Notes: generated by a model from the sequence alone, not told the origin. 64,000 nt of DNA from Desulfobaculum xiamenense (GCF_011927665.1 NZ_JAATJA010000001.1:539019-603018); one strand, 5' to 3'; positions 46,156-55,080 are shown, numbered from the stretch's first letter. Numbers and translations are program-made.

Positions 46156-46605
46156 CTAGGCGGAAAGCCTTGCGCGCACGATGGATGACAGCTCCTTGCC
46201 GTCGATTCTGCCCTTGTAGGCTGCGGTGATAGCACCCATGACGCGTCCCATGTCCTTCATGCCCTGTGCGCCGAGTTCCGTGATGGTTTCGGCGATTACG
46301 CGCTCGATCTCTTCGGTGGAGAGAGGCTCGGGCAGGTACTCCTTGAGGATGGCCATTTCGGCCGCTTCCTTGTCGGCAAGTTCGGTGCGTCCGGCGCTGG
46401 TGAACTGGTCGATGGATTCCTGACGCTGCTTGACCTGCTTGGCAACGAGATCGAGTGCCTCGTCGTCGGTCGGCTCGCGCATCAGTTCGACCTGCTTGTT
46501 CTTGAGGGAGGTCTTGAGCATGCGCAGAACAGAGACGCGATCCTGGTCCTTGGCCTTGTAGGCGGTAACGAAGTCAGATTCGATTTTCTTGATGAGGCTG
46601 CTCAT
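46156..46605 (-). CDS. yqeY: GatB/YqeY domain protein
   Basis: The 149-residue protein is a stand-alone YqeY, related to the tail domain of the GatB amidotransferase. Motifs visible are KAKDQDRVSVLRMLKTSLKN, KQVKQRQESIDQF and the C-terminal MKDMGRVMGAITAAYKGRIDG, which resembles the tRNA-contacting GatB tail. No catalytic function is known. ATG 46605 follows GGAG at about 7 nt. It is second in the operon after rpsU, the usual neighbour of this family, and 31 bp before mutS2. Confidence 0.93.
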   Translation of the reverse strand: MSSLIKKIESDFVTAYKAKDQDRVSVLRMLKTSLKNKQVELMREPTDDEALDLVAKQVKQRQESIDQFTSAGRTELADKEAAEMAILKEYLPEPLSTEEIERVIAETITELGAQGMKDMGRVMGAITAAYKGRIDGKELSSIVRARLSA

Positions 46606-46664
46606 GACGTTTGCTCCGCGGCGGGCATCCGTGGGGATGCGCCTTGCTTGGTGAATAAAGGAAT

Positions 46665-46690
46665 GCGGGGCGGCGTTCACGCCGCCCCGC
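46665..46690 (-). terminator. Hairpin between rpsU and yqeY
   Basis: The 11-bp perfect arms gcggggcggcg (46665-46675) and cgccgccccgc (46680-46690) with a ttca loop are followed on the minus strand by attcctttatt, a weak T tract. It probably ends many rpsU transcripts so that S21 is made in excess over the downstream products. Confidence 0.7.
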
Positions 46691-46763
46691 ACAACTTGAG
46701 GGATCGGTAATGGTGCCCACCTTGCGGCAGGCCGCCAACCGCACTCCGTAGAACGGAAGGCGA

Positions 46764-46964
46764 TTAACCCATATTGATCTTGCGCATCTTCTTGACAAGC
46801 CTCTTGCGGGCGGCAGCCATCTTCTTCTTGCGCTGCACGCTGGGCTTCTCGAAGTGCTGACGCTTCTTCAGCTCGGACAGGAGGCCGGACTTTTCGACCT
46901 GCTTCTTGAAACGGCGAAGAGCGGCATCAAAGTTTTCGTTATCCTCGAGGATTACACCGGGCAT
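46764..46964 (-). CDS. rpsU: 30S ribosomal protein S21
   Basis: S21 helps the small ribosomal subunit bind mRNA leaders. The 66-residue sequence is complete, with [19 protein letters not shown] (9-27) and the basic tail [21 protein letters not shown] 46964 follows GGGGGAGG at about 8 nt, a strong site. It is the first gene of the macromolecular-synthesis operon with its own promoter. Confidence 0.98.
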   Translation of the reverse strand: MPGVILEDNENFDAALRRFKKQVEKSGLLSELKKRQHFEKPSVQRKKKMAAARKRLVKKMRKINMG

Positions 46965-47024
46965 TAAAAATCACCTCCCCCTGAGTGCACGGCTCAAAAA
47001 GGCCGCGCCAAAGTAAAGACAGAA

Positions 47025-47053
47025 CTTGTATGCCATCATTACACGCTTGGCAA
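47025..47053 (-). promoter_or_regulatory. Candidate sigma-70 promoter of rpsU operon
   Basis: On the minus strand TTGCCA (47053-47048) and TACAAG (47030-47025) are spaced by 17 nt, about 60 bp upstream of the rpsU start codon. Confidence 0.6.
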
Positions 47054-47125
47054 GAAAAAATCCAGGAGAATTGGCCTTCGACGGACATCCCCTTCCCTTC
47101 CGACATTGGCCCATGGGACAAAAGA

Positions 47126-47157
47126 CGGCCCGACCCGCATATGTGCGGATCGGGCCG
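47126..47157 (-). terminator. Terminator of the hup transcript
   Basis: The 14-bp arms (cggcccgacccgca 47126-47139, tgcggatcgggccg 47144-47157) have one mismatch. On the minus strand they lead into tcttttgt. Confidence 0.85.
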
Positions 47158-47181
47158 AACAAGTCGTCATGAGGCCGGGGA

Positions 47182-47370
47182 CTAATGAGAATTAGCGCCG
47201 GACTTCGGGTTGGCGACAGTGTCGATGTAGGCTTTCACAGCGGCGTAGCCCACGGCGAGACCGAGGATGCCCAACACGAGATAGAGCGTTCCAAAGAAAA
47301 CGACATGGTCAGGAGCCCACCAGGGGAGATCCCAGGGCAGGGCGCTGTGAAGAGTTTCTCCATGGATCAT
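47182..47370 (-). CDS. Small single-helix membrane protein
   Basis: The 62-residue protein has one or two closely spaced hydrophobic stretches (FFGTLYLVLGILGLAVGYAAV, about 25-45) after a Trp- and Pro-rich start (WDLPWWAPDH). I do not know its function. ATG 47370 follows GGGAGG at 5 nt, a strong site. It lies 19 bp after hup and before a terminator, so it is probably cotranscribed with the HU gene. Confidence 0.75.
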   Translation of the reverse strand: MIHGETLHSALPWDLPWWAPDHVVFFGTLYLVLGILGLAVGYAAVKAYIDTVANPKSGANSH

Positions 47371-47389
47371 ACTGTCCTCCCTTGAGACT

Positions 47390-47662
47390 TTACTTTACGG
47401 CGTCTTTCAGGAGCTTGCCAGGACGGAACTTGACAACCTTGGAAGAGGGAATCTCGATCTGCTCGCCGGTGCGGGGGTTGCGACCGGTGCGGGACTTGCG
47501 CTCCTCAACAACGAAGGTACCGAAGCCGGTAAGGGTCAGCTTGCCGTCTTTCACGAGGGTAGCCTCGACGGTATCCAGAAAAGCATTCAGGGAACGCTCA
47601 GCATTGGCCTTGGTGATGTTGGCCTTCTCAGCAATCTTAACAACCAGATCAGCCTTAGTCAT
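47390..47662 (-). CDS. hup: HU family DNA-binding protein
   Basis: HU bends and compacts DNA in the nucleoid. The 90-residue sequence is full length, with the DNA-binding arm GFGTFVVEERKSRTGRNPRT (46-65) and the closing strand KVVKFRPGKLLKDAVK. IHF shares the fold, but the arm and N-terminus (MTKADLVVKIAEKANITKAN) fit HU better. ATG 47662 follows GAGGAGGAAGG. A small membrane protein follows in the same transcript. Confidence 0.95.
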   Translation of the reverse strand: MTKADLVVKIAEKANITKANAERSLNAFLDTVEATLVKDGKLTLTGFGTFVVEERKSRTGRNPRTGEQIEIPSSKVVKFRPGKLLKDAVK

Positions 47663-47968
47663 CAGTCCTTCCTCCTCATAGAAGTTTGTCTCTATCTCCC
47701 CAAAAACAACTTTCCTATCACCATGTCCGCCTTCGGCGAGGCAACTTCGCTTTCACTGAAGCTTGTGGCCCATTGTGCCGTTGTGGACCAGTGCAGCCCT
47801 ACTCGCATGCGTTTGCACGCTTTTCAATGCCCCATAAAGCAAAAGAAGGTTCGTGTCCAGTGGTTTACGGGATTTACCCTTCCCCTTTAGTGAGGCATAC
47901 GGCTGAAACCCGCCCATGGCGCGGCCCCAGCCGTCGCATTGAACATTGGCAACAGAATCTCAATCATG
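47663..47968. other. Leader region of hup
   Basis: The 306 bases between rsmA and hup hold no gene. A possible promoter for hup (TTGCCT, 18-nt gap, TGATAG on the minus strand, about 47705-47740) is too weak to call. No clear rsmA terminator with T-run was found. Confidence 0.4.
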
Positions 47969-48778
47969 TCAAGCCATAAAATGCACATTAACCAGTGCTG
48001 ACAAGGCCTGGAAGTGGGTCGGGGCCAATTCCTCAGGCCGTGTCCGGGGTGTATGACCAAGGGAAGCCAGAAGGGCTTCGACATCGTCATTCCACAATGT
48101 TTTCAGTATCTTACCAAGCTGCTTGCGCCTATTCTGGAAGCAGAGTTTCACCAGCCCGGACAAGGCCTCGGGGTCGAAGACTTTTTCTTCCGAAAGTGGC
48201 TCGAACGAGAGCACGGAAGAGTCCACCTTGGGCCTTGGCGTGAACACGTTGGGGCCAACGGTGAACTCGTGGCGTGGCCTGACGTAGCTCTGCACCCATA
48301 CGGTCAGCGCGCCATAGGCTTTGGTGCCCGGTTCGGCGGTGAGGCGCTGCCCCACTTCCTTCTGGATCATGAACACCGCGCGGCGCAGCCCCTTCGCCCG
48401 GCTGAAGATGTCCCACATGAGCGGCGAGGCGACATTGTACGGAAGATTGCCGATGATCTTCCACGGCACATCCGCCGACAGCGCCTCCCAGCGCACGCAC
48501 AGCGCGTCCGCGGCCAGCGGCTGGACCTCCGGACACTTCTCGCGCAACTCCAGCGCGAGGTCGAGATCGCGCTCCACGGCGGCGTAGAGTGCCGGGGCGG
48601 CCTCGGCTATATGACAGGACAGCGCGCCGTGGCCCGGACCGATCTCGATGACACGATCATCGGGTTCGATACGCAAGGCCGCGACGATCTTGCGGCAGAT
48701 GTTGGCATCGTGCAGAAAATTCTGGCCGAAGCGCTTCTTGGCGAAGCGGCCGTAGCGGGGAGTCTCGATCTTATTCAC
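47969..48778 (-). CDS. rsmA: 16S rRNA (adenine1518-N6/adenine1519-N6)-dimethyltransferase
   Basis: RsmA (KsgA) dimethylates two adenines near the 3' end of 16S rRNA late in small-subunit assembly. The 269-residue protein begins with the family motif KKRFGQNFLHDANI (14-27), has the SAM-binding EIGPGHG (45-51) and the catalytic NLPYNV (111-116), and ends in the usual helical domain (LCFQNRRKQLGKIL). ATG 48778 has a poor ribosome binding site but the right start. It lies 78 bp after otsA on the same strand and may share its transcript. Confidence 0.96.
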   Translation of the reverse strand: MNKIETPRYGRFAKKRFGQNFLHDANICRKIVAALRIEPDDRVIEIGPGHGALSCHIAEAAPALYAAVERDLDLALELREKCPEVQPLAADALCVRWEALSADVPWKIIGNLPYNVASPLMWDIFSRAKGLRRAVFMIQKEVGQRLTAEPGTKAYGALTVWVQSYVRPRHEFTVGPNVFTPRPKVDSSVLSFEPLSEEKVFDPEALSGLVKLCFQNRRKQLGKILKTLWNDDVEALLASLGHTPRTRPEELAPTHFQALSALVNVHFMA

Positions 48779-48856
48779 GTTGTCACTTCGTTTTCGACGC
48801 GTGGGCGTCGGATGGTGGATGCCGCCCTATGCACGTGGATGCCGGGCAGTTCGGGG

Positions 48857-50329
48857 TCACGCCCCGTGGTAATCCACGACCTCCTGCGGCGGGAAGTCGT
48901 CGAGTTGTCTGTCAAAGGCCGCCTTGAGAAACGAATCGACCCACCAGTAGATGTCGTACTTGCGAATCGCGGTCTGCATCTTGTGCATGCGCGCCCGCTT
49001 CTCGTCAAGAACCATGTGGTACGCCTCGAAAATGGCATCAGCCACGCCCTCGGTGTCGTAGGGGTTGACGAGCAGCGCCCCACGCTGGAGTTGCGCCGCC
49101 GCGCCCGCGAATTCGGAGAGCACCAATACGCCGTCCCCGGACAGGTTGCAGGCGCAGTACTCCTTGGCCACGAGGTTCATGCCGTCGCGCAGCGGGGTAA
49201 CCAGCGCCATGCGCGACGCGCGGTAATAGGCCACAAGCTCCGCCCTGTCGAGATTCCGGTACTGATAGTGGATGGGCGACCAGCCCGGCACCGCGAACTG
49301 CCCATTGATCTCGCTGACGAGGCTTTCGATGCGCTGCTTCATCGTCTGATATTCCTGCACGGTTTCCCTGCTGGGAACGACGATCTGGACGAGGGACAGT
49401 TTCTCGCGCAGTTCCGGATACTTGAGGAGCAGCGTGCGCATGGCTTCGAGGCGTTCGGGAATGCCCTTGCTATAGTCGAGCCTGTCCGCCCCGATGATGA
49501 GGAATCTGCGCCGGAACGCCGCATGGACCTGATCGGCCTGCTCCGCCGCCGCGCGGGTGCGGGCCTGATTCGAGAACTCGCGATAGTCGATGCTGATGGG
49601 GAAATAGCCCACCTTCACCTGCCTGCCCTGCCCGTTCAGGTGCACCACGGGGCCGCGCCCGGAGGGCTTGAGGTCCCGGCACAGGGTAACGGCACATTGC
49701 AGGAAATTCCGCCTGTCGCGAAAGGTCTGGAATCCCACGAGATCGAACTCCAAAAGTGCCCGGATGATTTCCTGACGCCATGGCAGCTTGAGGAAAATGT
49801 CCTGCGGCGGGAAAGGGATATGCAGGAAGAATCCGGTCCGCCGAGCGTGCCCGAGTATGCGCAGCATCTGCGCCGCATGCATGAGGTGATAGTCATGCAC
49901 CCAGACGTAATCGTCCCCCGTGGAATGGGCGGCGATGACCTCGGCGAACTTGCGGTTCACGTCGAGGTAGCTGCGAAAGTAGTCGGGGACGAAGTTGCAG
50001 CGGGATTGGAAGTCGTGAAACAGCGGCCAGATGATTTCGTTGGAAAAGCCTTGATAGAAGCCCTGCACCTCGTCTTCGGTGAGGTTGACCCCGTGCAGGT
50101 TGTAGCCGGCCTTCTTCGAGAATGCGGACAGATAGGGGGTAAGGTCGTCATCGCATCCAGACCCCGGCCAGCCTATCCAATCGCCCCCCCTGTTGCGAAG
50201 CACGGGAGCCAACGCGGTGACCAGTCCGCCCTTGCCCTGCTCCACGCTCCAGCCCTCGCCGCAACGGGAGAGGCTAATGGGAAGCCGATTGGAAACGACG
50301 AGCAGCCGGACTGAATTTCTATGCATCAT
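48857..50329 (-). CDS. otsA: Trehalose-6-phosphate synthase
   Basis: OtsA joins UDP-glucose (or another NDP-glucose) and glucose 6-phosphate to trehalose 6-phosphate, a GT20 glycosyltransferase. The 490-residue protein shows [11 protein letters not shown] (9-19), [28 protein letters not shown], the [10 protein letters not shown] motif and the donor site [16 protein letters not shown] 50329 follows AGGGCGG; the ATG three bases later is equally possible. It follows otsB on the same strand with a 155-bp gap containing inverted repeats. Trehalose is probably a compatible solute here. Confidence 0.96.
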   Translation of the reverse strand: MMHRNSVRLLVVSNRLPISLSRCGEGWSVEQGKGGLVTALAPVLRNRGGDWIGWPGSGCDDDLTPYLSAFSKKAGYNLHGVNLTEDEVQGFYQGFSNEIIWPLFHDFQSRCNFVPDYFRSYLDVNRKFAEVIAAHSTGDDYVWVHDYHLMHAAQMLRILGHARRTGFFLHIPFPPQDIFLKLPWRQEIIRALLEFDLVGFQTFRDRRNFLQCAVTLCRDLKPSGRGPVVHLNGQGRQVKVGYFPISIDYREFSNQARTRAAAEQADQVHAAFRRRFLIIGADRLDYSKGIPERLEAMRTLLLKYPELREKLSLVQIVVPSRETVQEYQTMKQRIESLVSEINGQFAVPGWSPIHYQYRNLDRAELVAYYRASRMALVTPLRDGMNLVAKEYCACNLSGDGVLVLSEFAGAAAQLQRGALLVNPYDTEGVADAIFEAYHMVLDEKRARMHKMQTAIRKYDIYWWVDSFLKAAFDRQLDDFPPQEVVDYHGA

Positions 50330-50370
50330 ACCGCCCTGAATGGAGTGAACAAATCCGGAATATTGGCACA

Positions 50371-50386
50371 GTCCTTCCGGAAGGAC
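50371..50386. promoter_or_regulatory. Perfect 16-bp palindrome upstream of otsA
   Basis: The sequence gtccttccggaaggac is self-complementary over all 16 bases and lies 42-57 bp upstream of the otsA ATG. A second inverted repeat (gcaaca 50434-50439, tgttgc 50445-50450) lies 50 bp further up. These look like regulator sites in the otsB-otsA gap; the regulator is unknown. Confidence 0.45.
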
Positions 50387-50484
50387 ACCTCATTGTGTAC
50401 AGAATGGATGATGGCATTGCAAGAAATTCTCAAGCAACATGCGCTGTTGCGTGATATACACACAAATCCGCGCCACGTGCCTTT

Positions 50485-51282
50485 TCATGTCCTACCAACT
50501 AAAACATCCGTCAGGCGCTGAAAAAACGCGATGAGCTCCATCGGCGGGTGGAGTATCCATTGCGCAAGGCTCGGCCGCTCGCATTGCGCGCGAACAATAA
50601 TTCCCGTTCCATGCCCCGCAAGTGCCGCAAAGGCGTCCTCGTCAGTCAGATCGTCGCCAAGGTAGAAGATCGCCGCCCCGTCCGGTGCTTCTTCCACAAT
50701 GGTTCGGACCGCCCGATCCTTTCCAAATCCGGCGCAGCGCAGTTCGAGCCCACCGTCAAAGGCATGCAGGACGAGGCCGTCCCGTCCGTCCAACTCGCCC
50801 CACGCTCCACGCGCCCATTCCGACGCCTTCGCCCTCTCCTGCTCCGGGAGTGACCGGAGGTGAAACGCGATACAGCCCGGTTTGCGCTCAAGGTTATGGC
50901 TATAGCCCGCCGCATTGGCCATGCCTGCCGCACGGGCGAGGGCTTCGCGCGTTTCGTCCTGCATGGCTGGTGGAATGCAACGACCATCGGAAAGCAGCCG
51001 CTCCCCGCCGTGACTGCCCCATATCTCCGGCGTGCGCGGCAACGCCAAAAGCGGAAGCAGATCGTCAATGGCCCGGCCCGTCACGAAAACCACACGGCAC
51101 CGTTCGCCGTCCATCAACCGCGTCACGGCTTCGCACACGCCCGGATACGGAACGGCCTCGGCAGGGTTCGCCACGAATGGCGCGAGAGTTCCGTCGTAGT
51201 CGAGGACAAGCACCACTGCGGGAGCCGAGGCCACCCCGGCCCAGAATCCGGAATCCGTCTCCACCTCACTCCATGTGCGCAT
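50485..51282 (-). CDS. otsB: Trehalose-6-phosphate phosphatase
   Basis: OtsB removes the phosphate from trehalose 6-phosphate. The 265-residue HAD-family protein has motif I LVLDYDGTLAPF (about 25-36, nucleophile and acid Asp), motif II in VVFVTGR, the conserved GSHGGE, and the motif FYLGDDLTDEDAF near residue 205. ATG 51282 follows GGGAGGA at 5 nt; the frame is open to 51393 but crosses no better site. It precedes otsA, completing the pathway. Confidence 0.94.
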   Translation of the reverse strand: MRTWSEVETDSGFWAGVASAPAVVLVLDYDGTLAPFVANPAEAVPYPGVCEAVTRLMDGERCRVVFVTGRAIDDLLPLLALPRTPEIWGSHGGERLLSDGRCIPPAMQDETREALARAAGMANAAGYSHNLERKPGCIAFHLRSLPEQERAKASEWARGAWGELDGRDGLVLHAFDGGLELRCAGFGKDRAVRTIVEEAPDGAAIFYLGDDLTDEDAFAALAGHGTGIIVRAQCERPSLAQWILHPPMELIAFFQRLTDVLVGRT

Positions 51283-51397
51283 GGTTCCTCCCGTATCGAC
51301 GCCGCGCTGGCAACGCGTTGAAATCATGAACAGGTTTCGGTCCGTCATAGCACGCTTGGGGCCGGGAATGAAGTGAGGATCGTTGCGGAGCATCCCG

Positions 51398-51450
51398 CCA
51401 ACACGAAGGCCCCCGCAGGAATAACGATCCTGTGGGGGCCTTCGTGTTGG
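51398..51450 (-). terminator. Very long hairpin, likely end of the fusA-DUF2062 transcript
   Basis: The arms are 23 bp each (51398-51420 and 51428-51450) with a single G-T pair and a 7-nt loop. No T-run follows on either strand, so termination may need Rho, or the stem may protect mRNA. It lies 16 bp after the DUF2062 stop codon. Confidence 0.6.
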
Positions 51451-51465
51451 AAATAGTAATCGGGG

Positions 51466-51969
51466 TCAGCCGATGTGGGTGCGCTTCTTGAGCATGCGCA
51501 GCATGCGGCGCTTGCGGTAGACCGAAACGGCCTTGCTGGTGGCGAAGTAGGTGATGACGGACGCCGGAATGCCGAGGATGAGGCCACCGGTCAGCATCAT
51601 GGCGAAGAGTTCCCAGCCCGCCTCAATGAGTTGCTTCATTTCGAGGTGATGCGGATCGAAACCCGGACCGGCGAACGGCAGGACAAGGCTGCCTACGAGA
51701 TACAGGCCGTAATAGAAAAACGGCAGGTCCACGGGGTTTGAAATCCATGTTCCGAGCGCCGCGGCGATCTTGTTCCCGCGAAAGACGAACGCCAGTGCGA
51801 GCACGACGATGGTCTGAAACGGGATGATGGGCAAAAAGCCGACGAAGATACCGAGGGCGAGGCCCATGGCGATGGAGTGCGGCGTCGCCGCAAGACGCAT
51901 GATGCGCAGGTAATGGTAGCGGGTCCAGCGCTTGAGCCGGACCCACCGTGACGTACGATTCTTGTTCAT
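51466..51969 (-). CDS. DUF2062 membrane protein
   Basis: The 167-residue protein has three hydrophobic segments and the DUF2062 pattern: TPHSIAMGLALGIFVGFLPI (about 29-48), PFQTIVVLALAFVFRGNKI, and NPVDLPFFYYGLYLVGS. The C-terminus is very basic (YRKRRMLRMLKKR). Its function is unknown; relatives are often fused or linked to glycosyltransferases. ATG 51969 is the likely start, with a weak AGG upstream. It lies 34 bp after fusA and probably shares its transcript. Confidence 0.83.
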   Translation of the reverse strand: MNKNRTSRWVRLKRWTRYHYLRIMRLAATPHSIAMGLALGIFVGFLPIIPFQTIVVLALAFVFRGNKIAAALGTWISNPVDLPFFYYGLYLVGSLVLPFAGPGFDPHHLEMKQLIEAGWELFAMMLTGGLILGIPASVITYFATSKAVSVYRKRRMLRMLKKRTHIG

Positions 51970-52003
51970 CGGAAGTCTGTGACCTGAGGAAAGTGGTTGC
52001 ACA

Positions 52004-54055
52004 CTAGCCAAGGACGTCGAAGCGGGCGAACTTCATGATCAGCCCTGCCCTACCCTGGGTGACGGAACGCAGCTGGGTGGAGAACCCGAACAGCTGTCGC
52101 AGAGGCGTAAGCGCCTGCACGATCTTCTGGCCGTTCACGTCGAACATGTTGCCGATTCTGGCACCCTTGGTGCCGAAAAGACCTATCACCTCGCCCACGA
52201 ATTCGTCCGGGACGTTGACCTCCACATTCATGATGGGTTCGAGCAGTTTCGGAGTCGCCTGTGCCAGCGCCTGCTTCAGGGCCAATGCGGCGGCCATGCG
52301 ATAGCCCACGGTGCTGGACTTGCCGTCCACCCGGCGAAGCTCGCGCACGATCACGCGAACATCCTGCACGGGATACCCGCGCACCACACCGCTCTGCAAC
52401 CCGTCCTCGATACCTTCGGCCACGGCGTCGAGCCAGTCGGTCGGCCACGCCTCGGGATCGACCTCAAGAACAATGTCCCGCCCAGCCTGCCGAGGAAGCG
52501 GCTCCACGGTAAGACTCACGAAGCCGTAATGCTCCACGTCGCCAAGCTCGCGGTCGAACTCGCCCTCTCCCGGCGCACACTGGCCCACGGTTTCCTGATA
52601 GACCACCTGCGGCTTGCCGACGCGCGGGTCCACATTGAACTCGCGACGCACACGGTCCAGCACCACATCGAGGTGCAGCTCGCCCATGCCGGACAGCACC
52701 AACTGTTCCGTCTCCTCGTCGATCTTCACGTCGAGGGTGGGATCTTCGAGCAGCAGCTTGCGCATGACTTCTTCCAGCCGTTCGGCCTCGGCGCTGCTGC
52801 GCGGCTCCAGAGCCAGCGAGATGACCGGCTTGTAGCCTTCGATATGCTCAAGGATGACCGGATGCTCGCGCGTGCACAGCGTGTCTCCGGTGCGAGCGAA
52901 CTTCATGCCAGCGGCAGCGACGATCTCGCCCGCCACGGCACGTTCGATCTTCTCCCGGTGCCCTGCGTGGACGCGATAGAGGTGCGCCACGCGCTCCTCC
53001 TGCTGCTGGGTGGCATTCCAGACGACCTGCCCGGATTCGAGCACGCCGGAGTAGACGCGCATGAGCACGAGCTTGTGCCCGGAATCGAGATTCACCTTGA
53101 ACGCGAGGACCGACAGCGGTTCCTGCGGTGAAGGCTCCATCGTGATGCGCTTTTTCGTCAGCGCGTCCGTGCCGGTCTGGGGCACCACTTCGAGGGGGCT
53201 GGGCAGATAGGCACACACGGCGTCGAGCAGCGGCTGAACGCCGATATTTCGCAGTGCGGAACCGGCGTAGACCGGAACGATCTTCAGACCAACGGTCAGC
53301 TCGCGCACGGTGGCGTCGATCAGTTCACGCGCGGGGTCCTCGCCGGAAAGAGCCGCTTCGAGAATAGCGTCGTTGGCTTCCGAGACCACGTCGATGAGCC
53401 GGTCGCGCCACGGCGCGGCCAGTTCGGCCTGCTCCGGCGTCAGGTCGAAAGCCTCGTAGCTTCCGCCACGCTTGTCCTCGTCGAAGACGAGATAGCGCAT
53501 GCCCACGATGTCAATGACGCCCGTAAATTCCGGTCCCGCGCCCACGGGAATCTGCATGGCCAGTGGCGACGCGCCGAGGCGCTCGCGCATGGCGTCGAGC
53601 ACGGCCTCGAAGTTCGCGCCGATGCGGTCCATCTTGTTCACAAAGGCCAGCTTGGGAACGTGGTATTTCTCGGACTGCCGCCACACGGTTTCGGACTGCG
53701 GCTCCACGCCGCCCACGGCGCAGAATACGCCGACCGCGCCGTCAAGCACACGCAGCGAGCGTTCGACCTCGATGGTGAAGTCCACGTGGCCGGGCGTGTC
53801 GATGACGTTGATGGTGTGCGGCCCCCACGTGCAGGTAGTGCATGCCGAGCCGATGGTGATCCCGCGCTCCTGCTCCTCGGGCATGAAGTCCATGGTGGCC
53901 GTGCCTTCGTGCACCTCGCCCATGCGATGGATCTTACCGGTGAAATAGAGGATGCGCTCGGAGAGCGTCGTCTTTCCGGCGTCGATGTGGGCGATGATGC
54001 CAATGTTGCGCAGCGACTGGATGTAGCCCTTGGGGACGATGGGAGTATTCGGCAT
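52004..54055 (-). CDS. fusA: Elongation factor G (second-copy type)
   Basis: EF-G is the GTPase that moves tRNAs and mRNA through the ribosome. The 683-residue protein has G1 AHIDAGKT (22-29), the switch region EERGITIGSACTTC, G3 DTPGHVDF, G4 NKMDRIGA and domains II-V to the end. It is not next to rpsL, rpsG or tuf, so it is likely a paralogue rather than the str-operon copy, and a ribosome-recycling or stress role is possible. ATG 54055 is chosen over 54064 because CAGG directly abuts the first ATG but is well spaced (about 9 nt) for the second. Confidence 0.92.
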   Translation of the reverse strand: MPNTPIVPKGYIQSLRNIGIIAHIDAGKTTLSERILYFTGKIHRMGEVHEGTATMDFMPEEQERGITIGSACTTCTWGPHTINVIDTPGHVDFTIEVERSLRVLDGAVGVFCAVGGVEPQSETVWRQSEKYHVPKLAFVNKMDRIGANFEAVLDAMRERLGASPLAMQIPVGAGPEFTGVIDIVGMRYLVFDEDKRGGSYEAFDLTPEQAELAAPWRDRLIDVVSEANDAILEAALSGEDPARELIDATVRELTVGLKIVPVYAGSALRNIGVQPLLDAVCAYLPSPLEVVPQTGTDALTKKRITMEPSPQEPLSVLAFKVNLDSGHKLVLMRVYSGVLESGQVVWNATQQQEERVAHLYRVHAGHREKIERAVAGEIVAAAGMKFARTGDTLCTREHPVILEHIEGYKPVISLALEPRSSAEAERLEEVMRKLLLEDPTLDVKIDEETEQLVLSGMGELHLDVVLDRVRREFNVDPRVGKPQVVYQETVGQCAPGEGEFDRELGDVEHYGFVSLTVEPLPRQAGRDIVLEVDPEAWPTDWLDAVAEGIEDGLQSGVVRGYPVQDVRVIVRELRRVDGKSSTVGYRMAAALALKQALAQATPKLLEPIMNVEVNVPDEFVGEVIGLFGTKGARIGNMFDVNGQKIVQALTPLRQLFGFSTQLRSVTQGRAGLIMKFARFDVLG

Positions 54056-54117
54056 GTTCGGCATCCTGTGCGAAAGTGTGGCGGTATGAGGACGAAACTC
54101 GTGCGTATCCAGTGTTT

Positions 54118-54993
54118 TTACTCGGAAACCACACTCAATGCCAAGCCGGAAACACGAAAATTTTCTGGTCGCAGATCAAGCCATGCCCAGCAGCCTTCCT
54201 GACCGGGACAAAGCACGAGACCAGAGCGGGAAAGCGCCTGCTCGGCGAGTTCCTGCGAAACGAAGACGGCATCGTACCCCTGCGCGAGGAAGTCCTCGAA
54301 TTCGCCAGCGCGCGGTGCAAAGCCATCCGCCTTGTCCTGCGCGTTCCACAGCTCGAACGCCACGTCGGGATGCGCCCAAGCGAGGGTCTCGAAATCCCAG
54401 TCGGAATCCGCGCCCCATACGCCGATGCGCGTGGCCGGCTGGTCCAACCACAGCCGCATGTTGCCGCACGCCCTGGCCGCCTGCGCCACCAGCGCGCCGC
54501 CAGCTTCGGCTCCGGCACGCACGACCAGCGCCCCACGGCCAAATCCGGCCAGATACTCGATGAAGCGCACGGCCTCGGCCTCGTTCATGGCCAGCACGGT
54601 CTCCATACCGCACAATTCCATTCCGGCCAGCACGGCATCGCAAGCGCCGCCCTCCTCGCCCACGCGGACAAGGCAGACGTTGCGCGCGCCGGACAGCACC
54701 GCCGGAAGCGCCGCGGCAACAGCCTGCGAGGCGGAGGTGCAATCCGCGCCAAGCACCACGGCGACATAGTCGGGCGTGGCGCTCACGGTACGCGATGAAA
54801 ATCCGGTACGCCAATCGGCACCGGCGAAAGCTTCGGACGTGCGCACGGGGCCGCTCATCTCGAAAATCTGGGCAATGAGCTTCTTCAGCCATGCCCTGCG
54901 CTCACCGGACTGTCCGTCATAGGCGGCGCCAAAGGTCTCATCATCCACAAGGCAGGACACGGCCCATTCGGGAACGAACGGCTTCTCGATCAT
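54118..54993 (-). CDS. Conserved protein of unknown function, possibly ALDH/histidinol-dehydrogenase-like fold
   Basis: The 291-residue soluble protein is not one I can name. The stretch SQAVAAALPAVLSGARNVCLVRV (about 88-110, shortened) and the alternating helix/strand pattern recall the Rossmann half of histidinol dehydrogenase and related ALDH-fold proteins, but the zinc and catalytic His residues are not recognisable. Several Cys are scattered along it. ATG 54993 follows AGGAG at about 7 nt. It lies 62 bp upstream of fusA on the same strand. Confidence 0.6.
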   Translation of the reverse strand: MIEKPFVPEWAVSCLVDDETFGAAYDGQSGERRAWLKKLIAQIFEMSGPVRTSEAFAGADWRTGFSSRTVSATPDYVAVVLGADCTSASQAVAAALPAVLSGARNVCLVRVGEEGGACDAVLAGMELCGMETVLAMNEAEAVRFIEYLAGFGRGALVVRAGAEAGGALVAQAARACGNMRLWLDQPATRIGVWGADSDWDFETLAWAHPDVAFELWNAQDKADGFAPRAGEFEDFLAQGYDAVFVSQELAEQALSRSGLVLCPGQEGCWAWLDLRPENFRVSGLALSVVSE

Positions 54994-55052
54994 GTCACTT
55001 CTCCTGAAAATGGCCCGTCCGACGCGTCAACGCCAATCCGGGCCACAATGAA

Positions 55053-55075
55053 AAACGGCCCGCGTGGGGCCGTTT
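55053..55075 (-). terminator. Terminator of bamD
   Basis: The 9-bp perfect arms aaacggccc (55053-55061) and gggccgttt (55067-55075) lead on the minus strand into five T residues. It lies 6 bp after the bamD stop. Confidence 0.9.
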
Positions 55076-55080
55076 GTTAT

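Noticed and set aside
47705-47740. Possible hup promoter (TTGCCT, 18 nt, TGATAG)
   Set aside because: Match is too weak in a region with several equally good alternatives.
48014-50314. 766-codon frame opposite rsmA and otsA, and similar long frames opposite secD and mutS2
   Set aside because: Antisense shadows of well-recognised genes, without ribosome binding sites or family motifs.
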